NCBI GenBank assembly: GCA_947034885.2
Contig: OX344752.2
Coordinates: 28,152,386 to 28,216,385, forward strand
Length of the DNA stretch: 64,000 nucleotides
Direction: 5' to 3'
Origin: Thuidium tamariscinum
Taxonomy: Eukaryota; Streptophyta; Bryopsida; Hypnales; Thuidiaceae
Shown here: positions 50,290-63,141 of the stretch, one piece after another
Numbering within the stretch: the stretch's first letter is position 1
How the letters are laid out: every line of letters begins with the position of its first letter
The notes under the pieces: generated by a model
The model's database searches: none
What the model saw: only the letters and a program-made list of their open reading frames with translations
What the model was told of the DNA's origin: nothing
Translations under genes and position numbers: made by a program

Positions 50290-53200
50290 ATGGTTTTTCC
50301 TCTTTCTTCTTTGCAACTACCATCACTTCTCCTTGAAACAAAAACCTTGACAATATTCTCTTTACCAAATCAAATTGAAGGCTACACTAAATACTAAAAT
50401 TAATTTGCCTTAGAAATAGGTCTTTTTCTTTTGGCAATTAAGATTTCACCAGATTTGATAGTATTTGACAAACTAGCAATTGTCCCTCCAAAAATTGGCC
50501 TATGCAAGAAGGCCAGCAAGGAGGCACTGATCTAAAAAAAAGAACTTACTTTAAAATTATGTTGCATTATCCCTAGTCAAAAGGTTACTTTAAGAGTCAT
50601 CAAAGTCAACAAATATTTCTAAAAATACTTCCATTTGTTTGTATAAAGGTTCATGAGTTCAAACTACACCAACAACTAATTTACAAATAGTGCATTCTTA
50701 TATAGTAACAATAAATAATTATGTAATGTGTAATGTAGAGAGATTACTACAGTGAGGGACAATCTGTTTTCACTATTTAGTACAAAATACAAAGGCAAGG
50801 AAATGTAGATGACAAAGAAATTGTAAACTTGAATAAAAATTTTGTTCCTTTCTTTCATCAATTTCCACAATGAAAATTAACCCTCTACTTGTAATTAGCC
50901 CCTAAAAAACTTGATCCATTGTCTATATGGTTAAAAGATTTGTGTAAATTAAATTTAGCCTTTCATAATGTGTTCAAACAAAAATCTTATGTTTCAAATA
51001 CTTTTGAAACTATGAATTGTGTAATACAATGAAAATTTTAAATTTTGTTTGTCAAAGATTATAATTTTTACTATTTTTATTACAAAATTGAACATAAATA
51101 AGTAAAAATAGAAAAAACAATCCAAATGATTTAAATTTTTTACTAGAGGTACAAGTAGCAATGGAGCTTAGTGTGAAAAAATTTCAATTGTTTATTTTAT
51201 TTTTTTACACTCAAAATAACTTACCACAATAAAGTCTTTGACAAGGTCCTTGAAGTTGAATTCTAATGGATGTACAAAATTTTGATATATTTTACTAGTG
51301 GAAAAATGCATTTTCTAGTTTAATTTTTTTTACAATAATCTTAATGATAAAATATAGTTATTCTGATTTTTAAAATCTAAATGTGATCTATACCTCTATA
51401 GCTGATGGCCTTAAATTTCAAGCCTTAAATAAATAAAGGAATTTTTTTTAAATCATTCAATAGAGACTAAATCAATGTTCTCCCAACCAATCTAGCTACA
51501 AGTATAATGAAATGTACCATACCATAATAATTATACTAAACCTTCAAGTCATTTTATGCTATGCATATTCTTAGGGTCTTGAATTGCATTTTTTATTCAC
51601 ATTGTATGTATAAATTGTTGATCATTGCATGAATTTTCATTGTGACATTCAATTCTTCTTCCATCATTGTAAATCTCTCTTAATGCTCTCTTCCTAAGGT
51701 TGTTTTCATAACATCACATTGCAACATCAATATATCCATCACATTCTTAGCCTTTAATTCCATTGTCAATCAAAATAGAATACTCACTATTAATAGGTAA
51801 TTTAATTACCACTAAAAACAATCCTGATGAAAACAATTGCCATCTATGGACAAAATTGTTTGATCAACTAGCTTAACAATTTTTGAGGACAAACCAATTC
51901 AATACATCAACCATCCATCATGATGGACAAGTTGTCCAACTTAGAGGACCAACATTACAATCAATTAGGTAATGCATCTCTTCAAAAAATTGCATTGGAA
52001 GACAAAACCCTACAACTAAAATCCAATGTATCCTAAACAAAAGGTTGTCTTAAATGAAGTGGTCAAAGTTTTTGATGGTTGTGCATTCTCATAGTTCCAT
52101 ATATAGAGGATTATAGTATAAATTATAACATCTTCAAAAACATGCTAATTTATAAAATCATAATGTTAATGAAATATAAACTACAGCATTTGCTATACAT
52201 TAATGAATCCAATTTATAAAAATCATTAAATTGGTATCTAATTGCATGGGGAAAAAATCAACCAACATGTTTTAAATTTATTTAAACACATCAAATGCTA
52301 TATATTTTTCAATTTATGCAATTGTGTGTATAACTTGCAATACCAATAAAAACAAAGTATAGTAGTTGCTATACTTTAATCTAAAATAGATCAAATGCAT
52401 CAAGGGTTCAAATTTATGCAATTGATTGTATAGGTTATAATGTCAATAAAAAATTAAATGCACTTGTTGCTATAGTTCAATGGATTCATTTCATAAAAAT
52501 CATCAAATTGATATCCATGATCCATCATTGTAAATCACTTTCAATGCTCTTTAACCTAATTTATCTATGTCATGTCAAGTTGCAACATTAATGTGACTAT
52601 CATATTAATGTCAACCTTCGACCCTCAATTTCATCAAAATAAATAATTATTCACAATTAGAAGGATAATTTAATTACTAAAATAGACAATCTAGATGGAA
52701 AAAGTTGCAATTTAGATGGTCATGATTATTTGACTCGCTAGCTTGATAATTTTTGAAGATAGACCAACTCCACCCCTTAGTTGTCCAACTCAACAAATAG
52801 GTCATTTTATTTGGCAATGAGGTCATCTACCTAACAGATTGGTTGTCCAAGTTGACAAACATAGGAGACAAACCCAACAAACATTGTCGGCACTTTTTGC
52901 CCTAGGATAAATCTTGGAATACAAAAAATTAATTTTTCTGGTTGTCTACATCTAAATATGATCTACATGTAGTAGAATCCATAGGGCTTGACACATCATG
53001 AGATACTAATGCAAATAGCCCACATCTAGGGCTTCTTTTTTTGGCTTTCTGGTGCCAAATTGTACAAGAAAAAATGAATTTGTTTAAAAATGGCTTAAAA
53101 TTGTGAATTTTTTTGATAGAAATTTGAATGAAAAAAACACTTGGATGAAATCACCTAATTGTGGATTCATGAAAGCAAAATTATAAACATGTGATATGTA

Positions 53201-53825
53201 CTAATGTCATATTTTCTATTCAACATGTGGATGGATGTTGAAATTTGAACCACCACTATAACATTATATATGGCTACTTTGGCACTTCATTGAAAATGAT
53301 AAAAAAAACTGCCCATGTTATCTCAAGATAGTAAAAGGTGTCCCTCATAACATTCAACTCTTCCTCCATCCCTATGGATGGCTCACAACACTCCCTTATA
53401 ATGTTCAATTTTTCTTCCATCTTCATGATATGGTCACGAATTTGGCTCAAGGAAGAATTCAAGGTAAACAATGCTTGCTAGTTTTGCAACCTAATTATTG
53501 ATAGAAATAGAAAAAGTATAAAAATTATCGACTACTAACTCCCAAAACTTTATACTATCTAGTGAATCCATGCAACAATAAGCTATAGAAATAGTAATTG
53601 TCAAGTTCATTTAGAGGCAATTATAAATTTTTTTAAATTGCAAATACTTCAAAAATCTTGTTAAATTTGCAAAGAACTCTCTCCTAAGTTGTTTGTGTAT
53701 ATAGAAAATTCATATAAATATTTCATTGTATACAATATTTATAATCTAAAAAAATCGATTACAAAATATAAACTACAATCATATGGCCTAGATTGAATTA
53801 ATGGTCATAGCTTCATAGGAACCAT
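50290..53825. other. AT-rich intergenic DNA, no gene seen
   Basis: Long AT-rich stretch. Around 52075-52510 a loosely repeated theme (ATTTATGCAATT..GTATA..TTGCTAT.., AAAATCATCAAATTG) occurs three times with about 150-bp spacing. No protein recognised. Confidence 0.45.
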
Positions 53826-54016
53826 CACTATAAGAGAAAGAAGTGTTTTAAGTTTAGTCCTACAAGTTAGGCTTTAAAGTAATGACCTTTAAGTAAGGTT
53901 TTTGGTAAAATTTTACTAAAAAGATAGTCTTTTACTAAAAAAGCTTATTTAAAGGTCATTACTTGAAAGTCAATACTAGTAGGACTATACTTAAAACATC
54001 CATTTTTCTTGTAGTG
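53826..54016. mobile_element. Foldback CACTA-type MITE, 191 bp, CAT target duplication
   Basis: Starts CACTATAAGAGAAAGAAG and ends TTTTTCTTGTAGTG. The arms pair over about 70 bp (GTCCTACAAGT, AAAGTAATGACCTTTAA and their complements). CAT stands on both sides. Confidence 0.8.
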
Positions 54017-56780
54017 CATAGTTTACTTAAAAGAGTATGTATTACTATTTTGGGACAATTTTTTCCTTTTTCTTTGAAATATCTTATTTTTTTGTGTTTG
54101 GGATTTTAGGCTTATAGATTCTAGACTCAAGTCCTAGCATTATTGTTGAAACATCTATTATGTATTTATTGTCATTATAATAATGCAATTGTTGATGGAA
54201 GTTGATACAAATCATTTGAAGCAATAATTGTAGCTTCACCCATATGTCTTCATCCTATGAGTTTAGTCATGCCAAGTCACGTCTAATGCATCCTATATTT
54301 GTCAATACAAAATAGATATAAGGCTATAAGATATAAAATATTGCCTACATAAATTCTAGCCTAATGGTTGTCACTAAAATCATTGTGGAAATATAGAACA
54401 ACCCAATACCAGTCATCACCCAATTAATTTCTTCATCTATTGGGCCCTCCCATTTGCGTCAATCACTTACCCATCACCACAATCTTAGCAACCCTTTCAC
54501 ATCATGACAATGCACTTTGGCAAAGATATGTCAATGTGTAGTTTAGTACGGATTTGTCCATGCTTTACCAATTTAGCTTTGAAAAATCACAAAAAATTGA
54601 TCACTTGTTAAAATGTCTTGAATCTACTTGCAAATGAATTCTTTCAAGTTTATCAATATTTAAAATACATGAGTTAACTACTAGCTTATCTTAGGTAAGT
54701 AGATAGGAATCATATGCAAATCAATATTGGTGGAAAATAAAATTTGGATTTGCAATGATTATATATATACTTTATAATTTCTATTACAATATTGAAGCAT
54801 TAATAAAATAAGAGTGTAAATTTTCAAGCAATCAAGCATCATGCCAACTTTAGATATCTTTGGATATAGAGCTATTTTTCTTGAGGTAAAACATTTATTA
54901 CTATGTATAAATTTCTAATGCAATACAAAGTAGGAGGTTATAAACATTTGGCTATGATAATAGAAAATCCAATTTACATTTTTAAGGAACCTAACAATGA
55001 AGTGGGATCCCCTTTCATTGAGCAAATTTCTTCAAAAACAATGATTGTATCAATGAGATCTTATATTTTTGACAAATGTAAATAGATATAGGAGATTATA
55101 ACTCAATTAGTAGAACTTTCATGTATGTATATATATATATATATATATATACCTTAGCTATTATATTCTAATTAAATATTGTGCAATAAGTACCTTTTAG
55201 CATCTTAAACTATTAAAGCACACTCATATAAATATGTTCAACAATGAATGGTCCTACTTAATAAACATGGAGTTTATAAGATGACTTAGTTTTTTTAAAT
55301 TTTTAAATGTGATTAGCTCATTTTCTGTGGTTATTCAATTATTTTCTAAACTCAATCATTTAATTCAATGACAAATGTAATTTTCAAGCATTTGAATCAT
55401 TTACCTCAACTTTGCAAAAAACAATCAATTAAGAAACTAAAAAATAAATTTATAGCTTAGTTCACATACTAAATAAATAGAAGGCAATTCATCAATTCAA
55501 AGCAATTTGTACACTATTCAATACTACATGGATAATAGATTTGGCTAAAATTAATTTTCTTTTAAATCTTAAATTATTCTCTTAGATCTAGGACCACTAG
55601 TTGAATCTCCACTAAAAAATGTAAAGATGGTTTGATGAAAATCCAAAGAATCAAATACCAATTCATTGAAACAAATACCAATTTATCATTTGACCATCTT
55701 CTATCACAAAATTACTTTATTGACTTTGAGAAAGAAGGAAGAGTAAAAAGATCATTCTTATTATGAAACCCATTGTCCATCATAAGTCTTTAAAGGATAT
55801 GGGATAATTTGAAGTTAAAAGCTTGATCATTCATTGTCAAAGAATTCAAGATTTATATTCAAAACAAAACTTTTGACCTTAATCTATTTCAATAACCTTT
55901 GAATTAATAAAAGTTGTAAAATCAAGATAACTTTCATTTACCAAAACCTATTTTGTTATTTTGATACTCAAAAAAAATTATAAACAAAATTCAATAAAGA
56001 TGTTTGAAAATGTCAAAGAAAATGTTTCTTTCAACTTTTTTTTGGACTTTGTATATAACTTTTGATTGAAGGCTTGAAACTACAATTGGATTTTTCAAAG
56101 ATCTACAAGTGAAAATTTGATCATGAACTTGTTGAACTTTTTATTGTTAAAGTTGAAAACAAGGGAAAGCACAAAGCAAGGATAAATAAAATGAATGAAT
56201 TCTAGATAAACAAATAAGCATCTACCAAATCCACATTTTACATAAGGACATCATTCTCACTTGTTGCAACCAATATCTAAAACCAACCCCTCCAAATTCT
56301 CGACTAAATGGTGCATCTTCTTTACAAGAAATCAACTATATATTCACCTATTTTTAGAACTTTGAAAATTCATAACATATTCTTACTCAGTCAAAAAAAC
56401 AAAACGCATGTTAAGAGAGTCTGAAATTCCCTTCTGATTCCCAACAAGACCCAACAAAAAACTTCTATAGTTTGGTAATAACTTAGCAGTCATGGTGGAT
56501 CAAACGTTGATTTGGACAATTATAGGAGTAGTTATTTTATAATTTCCCTGAACTAAGTTTATTTACAATATGCAGATAAGCCTACAACTCAACACAGTTC
56601 ATGCGCTACTCAAAATTTCAGGAAAGTCGGTCTGGCAACCCATGCTAATAAAGATGTCAAATGTATCATGTGAACTCATTGAAGCTAATTTGAGGACTAG
56701 GGAGCCCCAGACCTTTCGATTCCTCCGTATATGAAGCTGTAGATTCCATTTCAGTAATTCCTGTTGATAATCTGTCCCCA
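54017..56780. other. AT-rich intergenic DNA, no gene seen
   Basis: Contains a short TA run at about 55123-55150 and no supported coding sequence. Confidence 0.5.
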
Positions 56781-56781
56781 T

Positions 56782-58213
56782 TCATATATCTGCGCCCCAA
56801 GAACACACAAAAAAATAGACTTAGATTTAATCGGTATTTTCTGACCATCATTCTCCCTCTTCCTTCTTTTTGCAGCATGAATAAAGACCAGATTATAAGC
56901 TCTCGGCCAAATACAGTGATTGCAAACCAATTCACTGAGCAAGCCCTGGAACAAACGAGCATGTAAATTCTTGCAATTGTCATAAATTGTGTTGCGTTTG
57001 CAATAAAAGATAAACAAAAATAATTGTTGCTTGCAAGAATACCATATTTGAGTTTGCCAAAAACAAAAAGGCGGGAGTAATTGTGACTGAGCAAATAGGT
57101 CCTTGAAAGATGATGCTCATTAGCAAAGATATTTACAGATCATGCTCAAGTCTACCATATGGAGTCATCAGAGCAAGAAGTACCAGTATCCATAGAGCTG
57201 CCAAAACAAGGAAGTCATCGCGCTTTCACAAAACGCACCTGGCTGAGACAATGTTATCGGATTCATGCACCAATTTTCTCTTTCTTAAGGTCCTCTGCAC
57301 AAACAAAAATGACATACATATACTCAGCAACCTCACAATCAGCACAAGAAAATTTGCCGAGCCAAGTTCCTTCAACTACTGACAAAACATGGTCCACAAT
57401 TCGGGCGTAATCCGATGCAACGAAATCCACGCTCAAACGAAGATATAAGCCCTACCACTATTAAATTATCTGATACTACAAAGATGACATGTATTCGGCA
57501 GCCTTACAAGTAGAGAAAGAACACCATTACGCAGTCTCAACTGACCAAGCTCTTAGTTTAATTCCTCTCAAAAATTGAGAAAGTGAGACCTAAAGTTGCT
57601 GCAAAAATTCGATGCAACCAAATCCGCTCTCTTACAAACCTAAAAGTGTTGAACTTTCAGATACTAGGAAGCAACTGCTCAAGATAATAGAAAAAAGAGA
57701 AGCTTTCGCACCTGATTTAATAGTAAAGCCGGCTGCACTATCGTAATGTGACGGAGCCGACGGCAAGAAAGACTCTAATTCCTTGAAACCCTCCCATGGC
57801 TTCACCCAGACCTTGGCCTCGTACCGCTTCGGAACCCCCCCCTCCATAACCTCAACAGTAAGATAGTACATGGTTCCTTGCACCACTTGCTCCTTGACTG
57901 CCAACACTTTCGAAAACGAAATGTCGGAAATCGAGTTCTACGCACACGAAGCACAATTCATCAAGATTCAACCGACACCTTAAAGCAGGCAAAACCGAAC
58001 AGGCAAATCCCAACAGAAACTTTAAAACCACGGCAAGTACCATACCAGGTGCGATTTGTACTGGTCCACGGCAAATTTCGCCAACTCGTCGATCTCCAAG
58101 TTATTAGCGAAGTCTCCGATTGGCCTTGGCGCTCCCACAACTACTGCATTCGCTGAAGCTCCCAACACACACACAAGCACAAAGAGAACCGAAACCGTGC
58201 GCGCCATCGCCAT
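56782..58213 (-). CDS. Secreted phytocystatin (cysteine protease inhibitor), 3 exons
   Basis: Cystatins block papain-type cysteine proteases. Predicted minus-strand exons are 58213-58046, 57937-57712 and 56789-56782, giving 133 residues. Residues 1 to about 23 are a hydrophobic signal peptide (RTVSVLFVLVCVLGASANA). Then come the N-terminal Gly trunk, the plant helix motif ELAKFAVDQY (LARFAV-like, about 44-52), the first inhibitory loop QVVQG (73-77; family QxVxG) and the second loop Pro103-Trp104 in KPWEGFKELESF. All reactive-site elements are present, so activity is expected. The intron sits between the helix and the first loop. The last exon supplies only eight coding bases (the rest of a split Asp codon, Ile and the stop); if intron 2 is retained, the protein would instead gain a short hydrophobic tail. 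The downstream ATG at 58207 is an alternative start. Confidence 0.88.
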
Positions 58214-58925
58214 TGCTCGATCACAAATTGCGTGAAGCCCACCTGCGAATTCGGTTCGAAATTGGTATGCGACGATCAAATCTCTGGAGCTAGTAACAGG
58301 TTTCCTCGTGCGATCAGTTGTGGACAGAGGCCACGCCAAAATATCACGGGACGTGGGGAATTAGGGCTGACTCCTCGGGACACGTGCCGAGAAGGGTGTC
58401 GATGAGGTAACCCTTTAATTAGAAATTTAATTATATATTATAATATGAAATTACATATGAAAGAGTTATTACATGTATACTATTTTGTAGAATTGAACCT
58501 TAAAATATCCCAAGTCTTTTTTAAACTTCTTGGAGTTTGTTTAAAATCAAATAAGAAAATCCAAGTTTTCATTAGTTTTATCAATTTAAAAAAATTGTAA
58601 CCATGTATAAATATGTGTGTTCAAATTAGATGTGTCATGAATCATATATAAAAAAAAATGCAACAATATCACTTATGCATTGAACGATTATATTCTTCAA
58701 TCTAGAAGATTTTAAAGTGGATTTTAAAGCTATAAAAGTGATTTGAAGTCTGGAATCTATGTTTTATAAACCACATTTTGATTGAAGTCATAAAAATTTT
58801 ATGAGACTAAAAGACATAGGGTGCATAACTATATACAATTTACAATTGGCACCCTAAAAATATTATTTAATGAATTTCTAATCTCATTATTCCTTCAAGA
58901 TCTTATATATTTCATTCATTTATTT

Positions 58926-59194
58926 GAAGAAATTTGAGGGGTGTAAGAAACTGCAGTCTGGGAATGCAACGAAGTACAGTTTTGTAAGAATCTAATGTGG
59001 CAAGGGCAATGCCACGTTATTTTTTTAAATGTAAACAAAAATTTTGGACTTTTTTTTACATTTCAAGACCAAATTTTATATTGTTATATTTTTATATTTA
59101 TTTATTTAAATGGTGTCCGGATAGCTCTTGGCTACTTCGGGAACTGTTTTGGAAAGAGTCCTGAAATGGTCCTTTGGAGGCCTCAGATTTCTTT
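58926..59194. mobile_element. About 270-bp TA-flanked MITE, copy 3, decayed
   Basis: Left end GAAGAAATTTGAGGGG, right end GGCCTCAGATTTCTTT followed by TA. The left TA has decayed. The interior matches copy 2 (GAATCTAATGTGG, ATGCCA, then a T-rich stretch). Confidence 0.55.
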
Positions 59195-60360
59195 TAATGT
59201 CTATGAGTTTAAAAAAAGATTTATTATAGGGTACTCTTATACAAAATCTTCAATAGAATGAAAATTATTATTTTTTAAAATTGGATTTTGATGCTTAAAA
59301 TAGGCTACAAAGGATATTCATCAAAAACATATATCCAAAATAGTATTTTGATAAATTTTTATATAACTTTGAAGTTTTGTTGACACCTAAATACAATAAC
59401 TTAGGCATTTAGAATTTAAAAAGTAGCTTCATCTTAGGTTATGAAAAATTGATTAAGGCACACGTGAGCCAACTTAGTTAAAAACTCATATTGTTGTCCA
59501 TTGATTTGTTTTGGTTATTTTTTGCATCTTTTATTGAATTAGTAATTTTTTTGAAATATAAATTAGTAATTTGCCTAAGCTTTCTATTGTGGATTGGCTC
59601 ATTTCTAACTAGGTGTCAAGTTCTCATTGTACCTTATTGGATCCGACTTCAGATTCCAAAGATTATAATAAGTCATTATGATCAAATATGGATTCATTAG
59701 AAAGAGGATTGGAAGGGAAATCAACCATTCTACAAGTAAATGTTTAACTAAAATTATTTTCAGTCTTTGAGGGCGCTTTATTCCCACCCTTGGAATAAAG
59801 TGTACACATCCAGGTTCTGTTGTTTTGTGAGTGATCTCTAATGGGTGTCTAACCTACGTATAATCCAGTTGCGCCTTCCAAGCAATGGATCTTTCTAACT
59901 TCCTACTCCTAATCAACCCGCTTGCATTTGCTAGGTGAAAATAACTTCCACTCTAAGGTTTCTGAATTTAGGATAAGTCTTTTAGTTTTCGATTTTGAAT
60001 TATCGGTGAGGCTCTAAGGTTTTACTTGCTTTGGTCAATCCTATTTGACCTTTTCAAATAAGCAAAGGTTCTAGCTAAGACTTTGCTTAATCCCGACGTC
60101 TTGTTTGTTGATATAATTCAACCTATATTTAACTAATTATGGACAATTGTATGAATTATGGACAAATTCATAGTCCATAGCCACCTGAGAACGTGGAAAA
60201 GACGCTTCAAATGATGGAAAAGTGTCGGCAGCCCACCCATACCTTGTTGAGAATAACCAGTTGCATAAGAAAGAAGAGGATTGTTGAATGTTGGACCGTT
60301 TTTAGTGGAGTAGCAGAAGCGGTGCCTATAACCGTACACCCATCCCGTGGCCAATGACAT
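59195..60360. other. Intergenic DNA grading into the DUF7869-type element
   Basis: AT-rich to about 59760, then more mixed composition. Minus-strand frames at 60133-60542 resemble no protein. The left limit of the element could not be found. Confidence 0.4.
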
Positions 60361-60361
60361 G

Positions 60362-60380
60362 TATAGGCTAGCAGCCGATA
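60362..60380. repeat. 19-bp palindrome, variant copy
   Basis: TATAGGCTAGCAGCCGATA, two differences from the perfect copy. A much more degenerate candidate lies at 60223-60241. Confidence 0.6.
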
Positions 60381-60616
60381 AGAGAACAAAGTAAAGTGTG
60401 CAAGAAGAGGAAAAGAGGACAACGAGCATGACAGGTAGAGAAATGCCTGCACCGTTTGTGCACTAAAAATAAAACAGTTGCAACATGGTCTCCATAGGAG
60501 ATTCAGATAAATATGTAAAGAAAGTACATAAACTCGTAGCAATTGAGAAATGCAAGGACCTCACAACCAAAGAGGACAAAGTATCGCCTAAGAGAGTAAC
60601 GTACTCCGGCTAGCCT

Positions 60617-60635
60617 TGTCGGCAGCCAGCCGATA
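60617..60635. repeat. 19-bp palindrome, variant copy
   Basis: TGTCGGCAGCCAGCCGATA, preceded by CT. The right arm matches exactly; the left arm differs. Confidence 0.6.
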
Positions 60636-60846
60636 AATACGGAAAATGTGAGAATTGCCTAGTCATAAGACTTCTAGTGCCATCCTATGAAATATGAAGG
60701 CACCCCCTAAAATAACATAAAGGCCCACCGAAAAAGATAAGAATGCACATCCTAAAATGAGTAAAAATTAAGGACCAGCATGTAATCATCTTGAACTGAA
60801 CATTCTGTTGACGAACTGCACGATTGTGATGCAGCCAAGCTCGTCG

Positions 60847-60865
60847 TATCGGTTGGCAATCGATA
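60847..60865. repeat. 19-bp palindrome, variant copy
   Basis: TATCGGTTGGCAATCGATA: two differences, and each keeps pairing (G-C to T-A type changes) except one base. It lies 85 bp from the previous copy. Confidence 0.75.
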
Positions 60866-60931
60866 CCTGCATCGAGAAGTCGTATTCGTGTTGCAAAGTG
60901 CTGGTGACACAACTCAAGGCCACAAATGTTG

Positions 60932-60950
60932 TATCGACTGGCAACCGATA
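60932..60950. repeat. 19-bp palindrome, variant copy
   Basis: TATCGACTGGCAACCGATA, two differences from the perfect copy, preceded by TTG; just past the terminal TAA of the DUF7869-type gene. Confidence 0.75.
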
Positions 60951-63034
60951 TGTTCGAGGCGATGTATCCTTAATCGTCTCCGGCATCATCTGCATCTCTG
61001 TCGAGAGTTGCGCCTGCGGCCTCTAGATTCGCAATAGCAGCAGCAACGGATGCCTCCGGGATGCCATGAGATGTGGGAGGTCCTTTCTTTGCATGTGAGG
61101 GCATTCTGTGCGAGTACAAGACAATGTTGACATGGACCATCTACGGAAGACAGAGTTCCTTGTGCCATCTTCGAGTCCAGCACTCCCTCGCAATAAGCGC
61201 TTTGGACTCCCTTTTTGCTTTCATGGGAGTTCACTACTCAATTTTAAAGTTTCTATAGGTGGGCCCCGGAGACATATCGACACATTCGAGTACTCGTCCT
61301 AGCCAGACAGGCAGGTGGTTGTTGTGACATAGTCGACAGAGCACAAAGTCTCCGAGCAGAACATCCCTGAATGGATTGAATCTCAATCTTGGCCTGTCCT
61401 TGGCAGGTCCGCAGTATGGACTGGGGTCCCCTTCGTCCTCCGGAGTGGTGTCCATTGAATAATTCTCCTGCGCCCCCTTGTCTATCGAGGTGGATGCGTG
61501 ATCTCTTGTCCAATCAGAGAGCGGCCATAATCCTTCTTGAAGCAATGCAGGAGTTTGGGGCAGCGGTGAATTGATCTCTGCTTGAATTCTTTCCTAGTAA
61601 GCCACACAACCTGTCATTTCTTGTATGTATCGTCTATCTCTAGCCATTCCGGATTTCCAGAATTCAATGAATTTAGCGATTCCGTTTTTGATGAATGTCT
61701 GTTTCTCATTGCACTCTGTGGCCCTTGCAACTTCCTTTCAGCGTTTCTCTTTCTTGGATTAATGTCCACATTCCCCCAGAGTGCTTTGAAAGGCACAAGT
61801 CGAGGGTCCCCCTGAGGAATGTTGGATTGACCATTTTCATCCGCTGTCTACATTTTGACGGGTGGTCCAGGAGGGAGCCATGAAGAATCCGTGGCCCTGA
61901 TCTTGTACCTCATGACCGGCCATCCCCAATCGACACCATCCTCTACGACGTAGAACTTGAATAGGTGTTTATCTCCGAGCCCTATGATTTTGTTGACCCC
62001 ATCATGATGGAATCCTCTGAAGTATGATTTGAAGTCTGCCACCTCTTGCACGAACTCCGGAATGAAGGCTACCGTTTTCTGTGAGTCCATGAACGCCTTC
62101 ATGAGATCCGCAAGAACGTATGTGTTCTTCCTTTTGATGAGTTTTGAGAGGTAACTAAAGTGCGCGTCAATGTCCTCGTGCATATGCCCGACAATGAGGA
62201 ATCCTACCGAAACTTCCTTGAATATGTGTCTAGTAGTGAGTAGTGAGCAGAAAGCCATGAGGAATCTATTCTTATTGTCCTTTGCTGAATTGTCGAGTTG
62301 CAAGAAGAGTTTTTTGGGCAGTGGGACCTAAGGTCGACCTAGTGTTGGTGCGTCTGTGAGCTTGTCCGAGGACTGCGGGATTGACGAGTTGCATCTGGAT
62401 TTGCCATGCAGCAGAGCCTCAAAGAAGCTGTTTAGCGGTGGAGTGGAGAAGAGTATCTTTGACTCCCGCACAGGAGGTAGTTCTAGGGCCCTGAGTACCC
62501 TACAGATGGATGAAATAGTAAAATTTGAATCCCCCGGCCAGAGTGATGTGGAGTAATGTGCGTATGCGCCATCTCCATGTCCATGTGTGAGCATTCCAGT
62601 ACATGAGATTGGAATTTGGCCTAGTCCTGCGGTGGCCTTTGTGATGCGTTGCATCCTGGGAATGGCAGTCTTTGTGGTGTCCATTTTGTCATGAATAATG
62701 TAGAGGAACTCTGATGAATTCTGCACTGACTGTGCGGTCCATCCGCTGCATACATTTCTACAAGCACGCTGGTAATTGAGATGTCTCTCTCTGTCGTCGA
62801 CGAGTGCTTGCCACTCATCACAACCTCTGGGATACTTTGCAATGAATTCTACGAGAAAGTCACATTCTGTGCATTTTGAGAAATTGCTCCCTACTGCCTT
62901 GACCTCTACGTTTTTGAAATGAGCATTTCGAAGTCGGCTAATAGCAGACTGGGATACCGTCTTCATATTGCATATTCCATTGACCTGAAGAACATGACTA
63001 CATGGATGAGTTTCCACGTAAGACGATAGAGTTG

Positions 63035-63053
63035 TATCGGCTGGCAGCCGATA
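63035..63053. repeat. 19-bp palindrome, perfect copy
   Basis: Identical to the copy 88 bp away, preceded by GTTG; in the same intron. Confidence 0.85.
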
Positions 63054-63122
63054 GAACTGCGAATGCCGGCCTACAGAAAGGAAAGATCTATGGCTCCTAG
63101 ATTCTAAGTCGAGCCTTGATTG

Positions 63123-63141
63123 TATCGGCTGGCAGCCGATA
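63123..63141. repeat. 19-bp palindrome, perfect copy
   Basis: TATCGGCTGGCAGCCGATA: perfect 9+1+9 dyad, preceded by TTG as in most other copies. Confidence 0.85.

Noticed and set aside
60133..60542. Hydrophobic minus-strand frames beside the DUF7869-type gene
   Set aside because: No recognisable domain, overlapping frames, and palindrome copies within; more likely 3' flanking sequence.
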